Source: Takakia lepidozioides (Eukaryota > Streptophyta > Takakiopsida > Takakiales > Takakiaceae). Taken from it: a DNA stretch of 64,000 nt. A program made the position numbers and the translations under genes. This document shows, one piece after another, positions 45,603 to 55,881 of this stretch (position 1 is the stretch's first letter; the number at the start of each line of letters is the position of its first letter). The notes under the pieces were generated by a model, which saw nothing but the letters and a program-made list of their open reading frames with translations, was not told the DNA's origin and did not search any database. Where the stretch lies: NCBI GenBank assembly GCA_030704615.1, contig CM060731.1, positions 80,396,756-80,460,755 on the forward strand, in the 5' to 3' direction.

Positions 45603-46050
45603 TTTAAGCTCCCGACGAGATAAATTCAAGGTCAGATGGTGGGTTCAGCTGCAACATATGTCCAACACCAGATATCCTAAGTTAATCGACTCTATATCTT
45701 GGAAACAGGACCGCCCTGTCAAACAAGGTAAGCCCTGGGAGAAGAGAGTAGAAGAGATTGTCAAGGATCTGAATCTGGACCCGCAAGTCTTGACCTTGCT
45801 GGATAAACCTGACTTAGAGAGTGTAGTGTCTAAAGCCATGTCTGTTACCAGAAAATTGTCCGATGAAAATGAAGTTAGGAAGAAAACTTCCCTGAAACTG
45901 TTTCCAGTCTGTGACATGGGGGAGGACATCATGGATGCGCTCAAGGGTCTATCCCACTCTTGGCACTAGACCTAAATTTAAACTCAGGGCAGGAAGACTA
46001 CCTTTGAATAGTAAACAAAAGCAGAGAAGAAAGGGAGAGTGCAATTTCCC
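45603..46050 (+). mobile_element. LINE-2 fragment, plus strand
   Basis: The frame 45,658-45,969 reads RYPKLIDSISWKQDRPVKQG then LDPQVLTLLDKPDLESVVSKAM and LKLFPVCDMGEDIMDALKGL, matching the C-terminal LINE-2 region at 59.8 and 63.9 kb. After a shift it continues to the start of the knuckle (KGECNF) and stops at about 46,050, where the orphan gene fragment begins. No target duplication is seen. Confidence 0.8.
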
Positions 46051-46058
46051 TGACGTAC

Positions 46059-46359
46059 CTCTGTTGTTGCGGCTGCTGGTGCTGCTGGTGCTTGAAGCGA
46101 ACTGGCACGGCGAGCTGCTGTTGCTGTTGCGGCTGCCAGCGGCGCGGGTCCCCGCCGCTGCAGGGCGTCTCTCCCCCGCTCACCACGGCTCTCTCTCTCT
46201 TCAGCTCGTTTAGGTCGTGCCTCTGCGCGGCGTTCGTACCACACAGGGGAGAGAGACATCAGCCCGTGCTTAGGGCAAGAAAGCAAGAGAGAAAGTGAGG
46301 GAGGAGGCGGTGCTTACCTTGGGCGTTGGAGCGGCGTTGGGGCAAACTCCTTGGGGCAT
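46059..46359 (-). CDS. Orphan two-exon 5' gene fragment
   Basis: On the minus strand an ATG at 46,359 opens 14 codons (MPQGVCPNAAPTPK) ending at a donor AAG|GTAAGC (exon 46,318-46,359). A second exon, 46,059-46,222, begins after CGCCGCGCAG and ends at AACAGAG|GTACGT. The two join in frame with no stop (RHDLNELKRESRGERG at the joint, then an alanine- and threonine-rich stretch, 68 codons in total). Upstream to 46,476 looks like a 5' leader. GC-rich composition differs from both flanks. No family recognised. It is bounded by a LINE-2 stump and a CACTA end, so it is a broken or captured gene start. Confidence 0.4.
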
Positions 46360-46476
46360 TGCGACCACCTCGGGTTCAGCAGCAGATGCGTTTATCCTCC
46401 ACCCTAAACCCCACTCTCTGAACTCCCTCTCTCCCAAAGAACAAACGAAAATGGGAGGGGAAAGAGATGTTTCAAG

Positions 46477-46745
46477 CACTTAGGGAAAAAAAGGGCGCGG
46501 CGCCTACGTACGACGCCCGGCCGTCGCACGCCTGCGCCCCGCCCTTTTTTTGAAATGTAAAAATGATATTTGCGACGGCCGGCCGTTGTTGCTTGCGACC
46601 CCCGACCCCATAAATAAATAAATAACACGTCGCCCCCTGCGACGGCTTTCCGTCGCGGGGTGCGACCCCCAGGTAAAAAATTGAAAAAAACCTCGTCGTC
46701 AAATGCGACGCGAGGGTGTCGCAGGAGGCGATGGCCGGCCTTTCT
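46477..46745. repeat. Left terminus and subterminal repeats of CACTA B
   Basis: Repeats: TACGACGCCCGGCCGTCGCA, TTGCGACGGCCGGCCGTTG, CTGCGACGGCTTTCCGTCGC and ATGCGACGCGAGGGTGTCGC, mostly palindromic around a variable centre. They are the same family as at 19,169-19,905. Confidence 0.8.
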
Positions 46746-47152
46746 GGGTTTAGGGCCTTTTGGGTTTCTTAGTTTTTATTTATTTTTATTTATTTTTTCA
46801 TATGGTACTGGATTAGGGTGTTTGCTTTTATTTATGGTGCTGGGTTTGGGATTGGCGGTTTTGGTTGTGGGTCTCGGGGTTAAAAGGATAAACGGTGTAA
46901 TTAGGATTCACATACCCAAAATGTGGTTCAATCTGATAATCGCAAAGCGCTGGGTCTCAACAAATTTTTCCATGGTGTGGGCATCCTGAAGATAGAACGA
47001 GAGGAAGGATTTATTGTCTTGGGCTCTAGCACCATAGGGATGCTCCGCCTTTGGTTACCAATTTTGAAAGCCCCGAGGCTGAGGCATAGGGTTTTTTTGC
47101 CAACGGTTTTTGAGAAATGAAAGTGTTGGTGGTGTGTGTTAATTAGGATGCG

Positions 47153-50100
47153 ATGGTGAGGAAACATCGACCCGTCTCCCTCGAGGATGGGGAGGTAGTA
47201 CCACATATCGATTGTGGCCCTAGAGCGACCGTTTTTTGTGCGAGGAGCTACCCATTGCACCTGATCCAATACAGGCTGTTGGGCACAATCGTAAAAGGGA
47301 CCGGTGCCAAATTTTTAGGTGATGCGGAGGATGTTGACACCCCGGGATCGAGTCGGGCGCGCCGCGGGTTGCCCCCTCGCGGGCCACCCCGTCCAACCAC
47401 GTCCACCTTTGACCCCCCCCCCCCCGACATGATTGAGTGTTGGTGCACTAAGTGTGGGAACGAATACCGCCGGGCGGCACCAGACCACCAAGGCGGTGAC
47501 CGCATGTTGTCGAAAAACATTACAAGAAGAACAAGATTGCGGTTGCGGCAAATGTGAGTGTTTTTCCCACCCCTCTCATTAACATTCATTTAAGGTACAT
47601 TTAGGTTTATCTAATAATATAGTATTATTGGTAAGCATATATGAATCAAAATTACGACATAAGTATTGATGCGTCGTTCACTACGCACATTGCAGCCACG
47701 ACTTGATGCCCAAGCTCGCAATCACATTACACATGAGGCATTTCGCGCCTGTATACTTGCAGAATTTGTGCCAGAGCATATGCCCGATGTGACCAGTTGG
47801 TTCCCCTAGCAGCACGTAGATGAGATGCGTAGGGTCGCGGGGTATCGTAGGTGTCGTAGGCGTTATGGCCGGCGACGAGCAGGACCCCCCCCCCCCCCCT
47901 TCCAGTTTCCTCAGGCGGTCCCCCTGATTGTGGGCCCCCCCCCCATCTGTTTTTTTGCCTGATCCACCTCCGGTAGTACTTGATCCGGACATTGTACCCC
48001 CAGCTGCACCTCCGATATTACATCCTCAACCACCTCCACTTTCATCTCCTCCGCCAGCAGTACCACCTCCACCTCCACCTCCACGTGCATGTGCCACCGA
48101 ACCCCTAGGAGGGGTCGGCTTCGCCCTAGGTTGAGCCGGATCCTCGCCCCCGATGGGAAGCACATAGGACTATGTTACTGAGGACCGTCCAGCCTCGTTG
48201 TTGGGAGAATCATCTTGACCCTCCCATCCCCATCCGAGAAAATGTGGAGTTCGAGTATTGGGGGAGATGGTATGTTGTGAGAGCCGCTACAGACCCTGCT
48301 ATGGGTCGAGGTTTATTCACGGTCAATGATATTGTGGTTCATCCTCGGGAAAACAGCATGGTGGACTTGTTTCCCTACTATGGTCCATACTACACCTCCG
48401 CGGAGTTCCGTACATTACGCCTCGAAGCCCCATACATCCTACCCTACATTTTGTGTGTCAACGGACTTGTACGTAGACGGGGGTTGTCTCCCATTGAGAT
48501 TAGATTGAGGGCACAGTACCGAAGCCCTGAATTGGCCAGACTCATGAGATGACACGCCTCGCATCGAAGCCCCCAGGGAAAGGTGCGCGGGCCACAAGAT
48601 TCACAAGCATGGAGGCATATTGAAGAGATGTGGCCTTTTCTCTTGGATGACCCATGACATGTCCACCTCGGCTTCTCCTTGGATGGGGTCAACCCATTCT
48701 CTGTCCAGTCATGTAGTCATTCCACTTGGCCGGTGACCATGGTGAATTACAACATCCCTCCGTATCTTTCAATTAAAAAAGACCATATCATGTTGGCTGC
48801 CATTGTGCCAGGTGAGTGTACTCATTTCATGTTTATTATTGCCTTAGACTTTACATTAAACTTCTGATCTCTGACGCAATTCGGATGCAAGATTGATGAG
48901 TGACATAATCATGAAGTAAGACGTGTAATTCATTTTGTAGTATAATTTGCATATTGGTGGAGCATTGAAACAATGATGTGAGTGTCTCACAGGGAAAAAA
49001 CAAGTGGCAAACATGGACACGTACTTGCGACCTCTTGTTGATGAACTTAAGGAGCTATGGAGGGGGTTCCCGACATTGGATGTTTCACTTGACCCTATGG
49101 CCGGACAATCTTTTTAAATGAGAGACATCTTGCTTTGGACAATGCATGATTATCCAGGTATATTATGTTCCCCATGAACAACCCGCGTACATTCACTTGT
49201 CAATGCCGGATAATATCGATGAGGATTGGGATTGATTGAAGTAGCGGCGACAGTCTTGTGCACCGTAGTGGGATAGATGGCATTATGGGCCATGCACATG
49301 ACAACTTTTTGTTTTTGTTAATGTGGCGGGATGTGTAGTACAAGACTAACTATTTGCTCGGGGCTAAGCACGAAAGGGTACCATGCATGCTTGCATTATG
49401 ACGATGATCTTGATGCACATAGCTCCCGCCATCTGCACAAGATGGTGTATCCCAACTACCGCAAATTTTTTCCTATGAGCCATCGATGGAGAAGAAGAGA
49501 GAAACACTTGTTTGATGACAAAGAGGAAGTACGTCCCCCCCCCTATGACACCGTCCGGGCAGTTTTGGGAGGACCGATGGAAGGAGGTCCATGCAGGCAC
49601 GGATGGTGAAGTGGACGTGCCCGACATGAAACGACTTTCAATCTTCTACGAGTTGCCATATTGGGCGGTACATATTCCACAAAAACACCGTCAATATCCG
49701 TATGCATGCATGTGATATTGCACATTTGGTATGCGTTGCATTGTCACTTTCACGTAAATTTTTTTGTGTAAGTCTTTGTGGGTGGGGATATATGTAGGAC
49801 CTGAAGATTCGCCATCTTCTAGATCCCATGCATATTGAGAAGAATGTCTGCTCGTCTTTTTTTTGGGTTCTTCATGGCACGCCGGCAAAGAAAGGAGTGG
49901 CTGCAAAATGAGATTCTCTCGGTGTTAGAAAGGAGTTTGAGGAGCAGGGTCGCATGCGCCATCTATGGGCCGAACAAAATGGTGTGGACCCAAATGGTGT
50001 TGTACGGTGGAAGTATAGGCGTGCACCTTGGCAATGGACAAAAGAGGAATACAATAAAGTGATAGCCACCATAAGTGCTGTCCGAACACCAACTGGTTAT

Positions 50101-51629
50101 GGGTCATCCCTCCGTACGAAGTTCAGCGAAGAAGACGGGGTCCATGGTTTGAAGTCTCATGAGTACCACAATCTATTGCAAGACATCGATGCTCTAGAGG
50201 TTGGTATATGGGATGCTTTACGTGGGACATTGACTCCCGAGGTTCGTGAGACAATCTATAGATTGGGAGGCTTGTTCCGGTGGATTTGCTCCAAAGAGTT
50301 GGAAGAAGTAGATTTTCCACGCATGAAGAAGGAGGCGGCGGAGGTAATATGTATGTTGGAGCTGCACCTTCCTCCCTCCTTCATTGACATCCAAGTGCAC
50401 TTGGTAGTGCACTTAGTGGAAGAGGCTTCGATTGCCGACCCCGTTCATTCTTGGTGGATGTACTTCATTGAGCATTATATTAAGACTTTGAAAAGATTTG
50501 TAAGACAAATGGCGCACCCGGAGGGTAGCATGGCGGAGGGGTATATGTTGCAAGAAACTATGTTCAACACCCCATCTATACATGAGTGGGAGGTAAGATA
50601 CAATAATCTTGTTCAGCAACGAGAGGAGGAGACGCTTGCATGGAGGCGGAACCATCCAAGGCCGGTTACTAGACGCCCACGACGAGGAGCGGGCCGCCGA
50701 AATGTTCATTCATAAAATTTGCCCATGGAATTGCAGCCTCTAAGTTCATTCCAACAGTGGCTTCGGACTTCAGTTTATGACGCCGTTGCTCAAGGAGAGG
50801 TGGTTTCAGATTTGGTGCAAGACATTGCAAGGAGCCCCTCTCAATTCGCGACCTCATACACGGCGGTTTGGGTTCACGATCATCATTTCCGCATTCGTGC
50901 TCTTGACATGAAGCGCAAAACAACCTTTGATTCTGGCTTGTGTGCCACATATTGGCAAGACTCCGTGTGGGGCAAGGGAGATACACGACCTGCTATGAGC
51001 AAACTTGAGTACATTGGAGAGCTTGAGAGCATACTCCAACTTCAGTATACAAGGTACAAGCCTTTTCTCTTCAAGGGAAGGTGGTTCCAGGCACATCTTG
51101 TGGGGCCCTCCGCAACACTAGTGCAAGATGATTATGGTTTCATGCGCGTCAATGCAGATAGGGTCAACCCTATTCATCGTCCCTCCGATGAGCCTTTTTC
51201 ACGGCCTTCAGACATGTAGCAAGTTTATTTTCCGATGACAAAACAAGAGGGGGGAATTTGAAGGTAGTTGTGCACGCTCAGCCAAGAGGAAGACGTATCT
51301 ATCATGGTCTCGGATCTCTATGGGGTGAGGCAATTGCGGTGGACGGAGAGACTGGTCATAATGATGCTGATGATGGAGGTTGGGTAGAGGGGGTAGAAGA
51401 GGATGATGACGCCCCAGACAATGCATCCTGGATCCTATATGATGAAGCTCTAGAAGATACAGATGTTGGAGAAGGAGACGAAGACACGGCCATTGATAAC
51501 AATGTGAAGGATGATTCGGAGGTGCCTTTTGAGGGCCGGGCCATTTATGACGATGACTCCGATGACCAAGAAGACTTGCAGCTTGATGAGGATGAAGAAG
51601 CTCCGGATGATGATGTTCAAGTTGATTAG
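47153..51629 (+). pseudogene. CACTA transposase (TNP2, DUF4218, DUF4216), degenerate
   Basis: Pieces in order: an N-terminal CX2C stretch (MIECWCTKCGNEYRR, about 47,434); a proline-rich linker; 48,172-48,552 with RAQYRSPELARLM, the block before the TNP2 core; DGVNPFSVQSCSHSTWPVTM (48,682) of the TNP2 catalytic domain; an intron of about 180 bp from CCAG|GTGAGT (48,812) to CTCACAG (48,991); MDTYLRPLVDELKELW; TKGYHACLHYDDD; PMSHRWRRREKHLF; then 49,954-50,715 with LKSHEYHNLL, LPPSFIDIQVHLVVHLVEE and PEGSMAEGY (DUF4218), 50,719-51,219 with DYGFMRVNADRVN (DUF4216) and an acidic tail. Stops (e.g. near 49,117) and shifts break it. Confidence 0.85.
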
Positions 51630-51919
51630 ACACAAAATCAAAGCTACATAACAATTCTCGCACCGAAATCCCTTCGATTGATTGAACATGTACATGCATA
51701 TTGTACTTTATTTCTATGTTTGATCAAATATGGTTGTGGCTGGTAGTATTTCAAGAAAGAAGGCAGAGGCAATGAATATGTTGGAGCAACACATACAGAT
51801 GTGGTATCAAGAGAATTATCAAAATGAATGTCACAATCTACAAGAAGGTCCACAACAACAAGCTAAACCATAAAGAAAAACAAACACCCTACCCCAGTAC
51901 CATATGAAAAAAAAAAAAA

Positions 51920-52190
51920 AACTAAGAACCCCCAAAGGCCCTAAACCTAAACCTAGAAAGCCCTGCCGTTGCTGCCTACGACCCCCACGCGTCGCCACCT
52001 GCGACGCGGTTTTTAGGATTTATGAGCCGGGGGTCGCAAATGGCGACGGCAACCGTCATCAACTGCGATCTGTTTTTTTTAATGGATTTATGAGGCCTAG
52101 GGTCGCAAACTGTGACCTGTTTTTTTGTTTTGCAAGAATAGGGCAGTCGGGCAGTTTACGAGTGTCGGAAATGCCCAACCCAGTGGGAGG
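51920..52190. repeat. Right subterminal repeats of CACTA B
   Basis: CTACGACCCCCACGCGTCGCC, CTGCGACGCGG, AATGGCGACGGCAACCGTCATC and GGGTCGCAAACTGTGACC lie in inverted sense to the left end. Similarity fades near 52,150. Confidence 0.65.
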
Positions 52191-52198
52191 GCGAATAA

Positions 52199-52495
52199 CA
52201 CTACACCAAATGGGGGGGGGGGGGGGGTTTGCGACGCCAGCCACGCCCCCACGCCCCGCGCGGCGCCGAGTGTGCGACGCCAATCCCGCGGAGTGTGTTT
52301 GCGACGCCGAGCCGTCGCAGCCAAACCCCGCGGGTCGCCACCTGGCGCCAGGGCCAGGCGGCGACGCCTGGCCGTCGCACGGGCGGATGAAGGGAAAAAG
52401 ACAGCCCTTTCGTGCGACGCAAAAGGCAGCCCTTTCTGGCGACGGCCGATCGTCGCACGCCGAAAAAAAAAAACCCTTTCTTGCCCTTTCTTTCA
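52199..52495 (+). mobile_element. CACTA end C, short
   Basis: CACTACACCAAATGGGGGG starts at 52,199 after TAA. It is followed by TTTGCGACGCC, GCGACGCCGAGCCGTCGC, GCGACGCCTGGCCGTCGCA and GGCGACGGCCGATCGTCGCA, then AAACCCTTTCTTGCC near 52,470-52,486, where a TAGTG end would be expected but is absent. It is either a small non-autonomous element that lost its right terminus or a CACTA end overlapping B. Confidence 0.55.
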
Positions 52496-52730
52496 ACGCA
52501 GGAGCTAACAAACTCCAATGGTCAATCAGAAACAATATGAAAAGGTGAAATTGGCTATGCTTTAAAAGAAAAACCATAACTTTACAATTCATGATTTGGC
52601 TAATCACATTGAATATCTTTAACCCTAAATGCCATATGTCCATGTCATAAAACTTTTGGTTTCATCTTATGAAAGCTTTCCAAGGCAACCGGCGTGCAAG
52701 CATTGTTGTGGGTATGCAAATGATACTACC

Positions 52731-53592
52731 GTAGGTTCATAGCAGATTAGGCACACATTAAATTTAAAAAAAAAACCCACGCAAATCTGTGATTTTTCAA
52801 GATTTATGTCTAAAAGGTTGGAAAAAAAAATGAAAGTACCTAATTCAATAAATTTGTCTAAAAAAAGTCCTACTGTATATAATTTGTATTGAAAACAAAA
52901 AACAAACGCCTCCATAAATGTTCAAAAAGTATAGGCCAACTCCCTAGGTCCATAAGTAAGTATGACGCCTCCCGAAGGGAGAGTAACTTATGGTGTCTCT
53001 TCATCACAAGGGCTACAGCTGAAAGGTGGACACCTTCATGACATACCAGACCGTGGTTTGAACCCACAACCACATCCAGCGTGGTATGTGCCCATTACCA
53101 CTAGGCTACATACTGGTTGTCCCTAGGTCCATACAACCTCCAAATGACCTTCCAATGAGTCTCAAACATTCTGCATATGCTCATCATTGAAGTCTTCATC
53201 CCCATTCAAGTCAGGTACATGTGAGTCTTCAATGTGCAAAAAGGCAGCGACTCGTGCTCTCTACCACCTCACTCGTGCTCTCTACCACCTCAACATCAAG
53301 ATAGAAATCTGGTACCTCTGAGCAACTAAGAGTCATTTTCACTTCCACTTGAGGAGATGTGGCTATAAACAAAGGCTATGTAAAATTGGCTCTCATAGCC
53401 TCACACTGAAACTGAATAAGGGTGACATAACAAAAAAGCAGGTAACATTTATCTAGGCTTGACTGTAATACATGCCTAATGTTTGGAAAATACCTAGGTG
53501 AGGTGCCTAAATAATAAAAATGAATCTGCCTAATAATATTTCAAATTTAATAATTATTAGGCACTCGGGTGCCTAATCTGCTATGAACCTAC
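52731..53592. mobile_element. Non-autonomous TIR element (MITE-like)
   Basis: Perfect 24-bp terminal inverted repeats, starting GTAGGTTCATAGCAG, lie at 52,731-52,754 and 53,569-53,592, enclosing 862 bp without a transposase. The interior has GCCTAATA/ATTAGGC words repeated in both senses. No target duplication is convincing. A SINE has inserted at 52,955. Confidence 0.75.
52955..53119 (-). mobile_element. tRNA-derived SINE with 14-bp target duplication
   Basis: TCCCTAGGTCCATA flanks the 165-bp insertion on both sides (52,941-52,954 and 53,120-53,133). On the minus strand the head has an A box, TAGCCTAGTGGTAATGG (53,092-53,108), and a B box, GGGTTCAAACC (53,054-53,064), the two internal pol III promoter parts. 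The A box is like that of the plant Au SINE family, from memory. The tail ends CATACTTACT without a poly-A run. It does not fold as a full tRNA gene. Confidence 0.8.
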
Positions 53593-55881
53593 CGTTCGAT
53601 GCAACCACTTGGTCATTGCAATGAAACCATTTTGGGGAAACGTTGCATGCCTTGATGATGGAAACATGCTTAGAGTTGTCTATCTATGGATGCAAGTTTG
53701 GCAGTGGATGAGATGTGGGCCAGCCCCCCTCTCCTCCATATGTTCTCAGAGGCCAGAGTTTTGATACTTCAACACACCAATCTGGTGGGTTTCCTGTTTC
53801 CAAAATCTTGGAGAGGCCCACTGCCAGTGTAAGCTCTAACTCTATTGACTTTCAGCAAGTTGCTCCATGAATGTGAACGTTCAAGACTTTGCACCTAGAG
53901 CATGCATGCATCATACTCACGCTTCTCTTATTTTCGTCCACATCTTTCAGTGTTGTCTTCAGTGTTGTCAATCTGGTGTCTACGCCCCTACTTCCAGCCT
54001 TCACAATTGTTTATTTCTCACTGACAACTTGACAATTTGGGATTTGGAATGCGGTCGGGATTTGTTGGTTCTTCTTTATAGGCCTAGAAGGATGCCACAT
54101 GAGCAACCAAATAAGTGGCAAGCAAACACTGACCACACTGTAGTCTTGGGAAAGGCCCTCAATTGGCCTTCAATTGTCTTCTGTGCAGTCTAAACTTCTT
54201 TGCCTCTTTGCTGGGTTCTCTTTTGCCCTCACCGTTTTGCAGCGTTTGGAAGGTATTATGGGTTTCAGTAGTCCAACATAGCCCTCACAGCCTGTGTGCT
54301 GGATTTCCTTACTACAACCATGAAAAAGGTATCTACTGACCAGAACTTTGTGCCTTCATTACCACAGTTTATGGCCACCCTCCCACCCACTCGGTCTTGG
54401 CTATTGGCAAACGGTAGATAACCTCTATGGATGGTCTGAATGTATGGACCTGTATCTCTTTGCTATATTCTTCGGTGTTCAATCTAATGCCTATACTCAC
54501 AAAGATCTTTCTGTAGCTAGTTGCTACTGGGGTTTGTGGATAAAGCCCATTTTCAAGGCTGATGATGTCTTCAAGTAAAGGAAGCAATCTGGTTTAGACT
54601 TCTTTTCTGGTCTTGGCATGACTAGCCCTACCTCTCTCTCCTCCAGTTTATTGGTTTTGCTATCTCTCTCTCGCCGTGAAATCAAAAGCTGGCACCTCTT
54701 GAAAGAGCATGCAAAGCTTTACTTGAGGAGTGAAACAACTCAAAGTCGTCATAAACTGCCATATCACCGTGAAACAGAGTGCGTCAGGACGTCTCTCTGA
54801 GTCCTCAATGGACATGGTCTTGATGCTTGCTTAAAGTTGCTGTGCCGAACTCCTTATCGACAATTGTCTGCCACTCCTTCCTCTAAAACCTTCAAGCTTG
54901 TTAGCCAGGTATTTGTATTTGGAGGATGCAGCTTTAAGAAACATTGACAAGCAAATGGAAAACATACTGGGAGCAACCACACCAACAACTTGCAGGGCTG
55001 AGCTGAGGGAGTGAAGGAAAGTTATTACCTTCTTCAGAATTGTTGCCTATACTTCATCAGTGCCCCCCCATGATTTTTCCAAACGAGGCATTCAGTGTTT
55101 TCTTTTTTTTTCTCGTTGTCGCGCATGGCCCATCGACCAAAAGCCCTCATTGTGTATGCCCTTCTCGTATCTGCCCATCTCTTTTTCCACCGATTGACGA
55201 TAGCTTTCATATAAACCGTTCCTGCCTTGACTGCTCCATGTTTCTCGTCCAATAACAGGAGTGGCCCGACCCATTCGAGCTGTTGGCCCTTCAAACTGTA
55301 CTTCGCCACACTAGTTCATCCAGAAGATTGCAGAGGCCTGTCTTACGAGTTCTCTGTGGCTTCCACTGCTGAGGATTTTCCCGTCTTCCCAACTCCCAAT
55401 CGTATAGTCAGAATGACTCCCACCAATGCGAAGAGGCCCAGCCTCAGAGACAGAATAGGACAAACTTGAACCTTTTCATGAGACTCCATGTGACTCCGGC
55501 GTCCGAGGGCCTTCGCAGCCGCACTGTCTCTCTCCCCCTTGCCAGATTTGATAAGTGGCCAAAGCAACCAAACCCTAACACCTCCAATCTATCCAAGCAG
55601 TAAAGTGTTGTATAGACACATGAAGAGGCTACACGCAACAAATAAACCCTTCTCCCAGGTTCGAAGTAGCCCATGCATTCAAATTCCCCTGTGAGCTCGT
55701 TGGGTTCCTTGTGGACTCTGTACACTTAATTTCTTCTTGTCCCTGTGACTCTCTCTTCCCCCTCTGGACTTGATAAGTTTCTTTCTTCTTCTGATGTTTG
55801 TATGAAATTCGTTTCATTCCTCTTCTTTCTTTCTAAGCAGAAGCTTGTGTCGAAAGGTGAGAAGTTTAAGGGCGCGGCATT
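53593..55881. other. Upstream of PAC, no recognised gene
   Basis: About 2.3 kb with several open frames of 60-110 codons on both strands and no domain that I recognise. The last few hundred bases before 55,882 must hold the PAC promoter and 5' leader. A duplicated word CTCGTGCTCTCTACCACCTCA in the TIR element at about 53,252-53,296 does not extend here. Confidence 0.4.

Larger units (their letters stand above)
22115..45605. repeat. Palindromic array of alternating large arms
   Basis: Two kinds of hairpin junction alternate along the region. P2 is centred on CTGAG/CTCAG with GGGGG/CCCCC arms; P1 is centred on a CT-rich/GA-rich stem flanked by GACAATGACC ... GGTCATTGTC. P2 occurs at 22,115 (half), 28,634-28,806, 40,444-40,597 and 43,357-43,465; P1 at 25,139-26,054, 30,854-31,060, and as halves at 42,733 and 45,527. 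Arms between junctions are 2.1-3.1 kb without insertions. Arms facing opposite ways share a reverse-complement module (see 22,905-22,975 against 27,435-27,520). No transposase or RT belonging to the family is visible. Confidence 0.75.
46477..52198 (+). mobile_element. CACTA element B with TNP2-type transposase
   Basis: The left end at 46,477 reads CACTTAGGGAAAAAAAGGG, a CACTA-type terminus with one base changed, followed by GCGACG/CGTCGC subterminal repeats (46,490-46,740). A transposase gene on the same strand fills 47,150-51,630. Right subterminal repeats start near 51,930, and CTAAGAACCC..AAAGGCCCTAAACC there is the reverse complement of TTTAGGGCC..GGGTTTCTTAG at 46,747-46,772. The right terminus is unclear; another CACTA start lies at 52,199. 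Stops in the transposase show that it is inactive. Confidence 0.78.

Noticed and set aside
19169-52495. A single giant CACTA element from 19,169 to about 52,490 with the palindromic array inside it
   Set aside because: The region at 46,477 has its own terminus and left subterminal array in the same sense as 19,169, and no inverted terminus pairs with 19,169.
53054-53110. A tRNA gene suggested by A and B boxes on the minus strand
   Set aside because: The stretch lacks pairing acceptor and anticodon stems and is part of a 165-bp insertion with target duplications, so it is a SINE.
53867-55309. Possible second host gene upstream of PAC (frames of 76-108 codons)
   Set aside because: No domain, no consistent splice pairs, and no conserved repeat; left as unassigned DNA.
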